Positions 6,629 to 7,266 of a stretch of DNA of 7,266 nucleotides are shown one piece after another. The DNA lies in NCBI GenBank assembly GCA_943323935.2, contig CALPJR020000037.1, positions 1 to 7,266 of the forward strand, in the 5' to 3' direction. How positions within the stretch are numbered: position 1 is the stretch's first letter; each line of letters begins with the position of its first letter. The DNA comes from Bifidobacterium breve (GTDB lineage Bacteria; Bacteroidota; Bacteroidia; Chitinophagales; Chitinophagaceae). The position numbers and the translations under genes were made by a program. The notes below the pieces were generated by a model. That model was given only the letters and a program-made list of their open reading frames with translations, was not told the origin of the DNA and did not search any database.

Positions 6629-7266
6629 ATGGCTGATTTATCTAAACCAACTGCAACTGCTGCTTCAAAACAAGCTGCACCGAAAAAAGGCGGTAACTTG
6701 TTTGCATCCTTAGCACCATTAGCTTGTATCGTAACAGGCTATGTTATCTGGCGTTTTTTTCTAGGTAACGCAAGTAATTTCACTAATCCTGATCCAAGTG
6801 GTGGTTTCTGGCCAGCGCACAAAGGACCAATAGGAACATTTACAAAAATGTATGAGGGTGGTATCGTAGTACCTATTTTAATTGGTTGTTTATTGATTGT
6901 ATTAACTTTCGTAATCGAAAGATTAATGACGATCAAAAAAGCTTCTGGAAATGGAAATATTACAGAATTCATTCGTCAAATTCAATTCCATTTAGCGAAC
7001 AAAGAAGTGGATAAGGCTTTGGCTGCTTGTGATAAGCAAAAAGGTTCTGTAGGTAATGTAATGAAATCTGGCTTGACTAAGTACAAGGAAATGATTACCA
7101 ATACAGAATTAGATACGGATCAAAAAGTATTAAACATTCAAAAAGAAATCGAAGAAGCAACTGCATTGGAATTACCAATGTTAGAAAAGAACTTAGTTTT
7201 CTTATCTACCATCGCATCTGTTGCAACCTTATTAGGTTTGTTCGGTACGGTATTAGGTATGATTCG
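6629..7266 (+). CDS. MotA/TolQ/ExbB proton channel family protein, 3'-truncated by window edge
   Basis: An inner-membrane proton channel subunit of the ExbB/TolQ type, which with an ExbD/TolR partner converts the proton gradient into movement of TonB or TolA. The 212 visible residues start at the ATG at 6629, fixed by an in-frame TGA at 6623-6625, and run off the edge; full length is typically about 230-280. A polar Ala/Lys-rich N-terminus (1-22) precedes a first hydrophobic segment (about 24-45). The segment EGGIVVPILIGCLLIVLTFVIERLMTIKKA (76-105) corresponds to TM1 of E. coli ExbB, so the first segment is additional. A cytoplasmic helical domain (about 105-187) follows, including the typical charged stretch ending in LELPMLEKNLVFLSTIAS. 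The last visible segment contains TLLGLFGTVLGMI (200-212), the most conserved signature of the family, at the start of the next channel helix. ExbB versus TolQ cannot be settled here; ExbD genes would be expected just downstream, outside the window. Confidence 0.93.
   Translation, partial: MADLSKPTATAASKQAAPKKGGNLFASLAPLACIVTGYVIWRFFLGNASNFTNPDPSGGFWPAHKGPIGTFTKMYEGGIVVPILIGCLLIVLTFVIERLMTIKKASGNGNITEFIRQIQFHLANKEVDKALAACDKQKGSVGNVMKSGLTKYKEMITNTELDTDQKVLNIQKEIEEATALELPMLEKNLVFLSTIASVATLLGLFGTVLGMI

Noticed and set aside
1..7266. Possible mobile element, CRISPR array, defence system or new gene cluster
   Set aside because: No long direct or inverted repeats, transposase, integrase, tRNA or spacer pattern is visible, and all substantial genes belong to widespread families with similar codon use.

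Overview
The window looks like chromosomal core DNA from a member of the phylum Bacteroidota, probably family Chitinophagaceae (Sediminibacterium-like; the genus is an inference from memory of similar proteins, not a search). The grounds are AT-rich DNA, start codons without Shine-Dalgarno sequences, a large secreted metzincin of the DUF5118/DUF5117/DUF4953 type that is characteristic of this phylum, and an ExbB-family protein with an extra N-terminal membrane segment.

Layout. Bases 1-2437 are the end of a respiratory complex I operon on the + strand: the last two thirds or so of nuoM (cut by the left edge) and a complete nuoN, 15 bases apart. After a 79-base gap with two small inverted repeats comes a complete FtsX/MacB-type ABC transporter permease (2517-3797, +). 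A perfect 30-bp palindrome flanked by A and T runs (3818-3847) is a bidirectional terminator between this gene and the convergent metalloprotease gene (3873-6389, -). A 239-bp divergent intergenic region (6390-6628) holds several AT-rich dyads and weak promoter matches. The window ends inside a MotA/TolQ/ExbB proton-channel gene (6629 to edge, +).

How the genes relate. NuoM and NuoN are two of the antiporter-like proton-pumping membrane subunits of NADH:quinone oxidoreductase, which charges the membrane. ExbB-family channels spend that proton gradient, usually to energise outer-membrane transport through TonB. The permease and the metalloprotease are envelope proteins, but nothing here ties them to a shared pathway; the permease has no ATPase gene beside it in the window.

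I found no mobile element, CRISPR array, tRNA, rRNA, toxin-antitoxin pair or defence cassette, and no convincing new multi-gene system. The points most worth a second look are the metalloprotease with its uncharacterised domains and low-complexity/coiled-coil tail, the orphan permease with a lysine-rich insert, and the dyad-rich leader in front of the ExbB-family gene.
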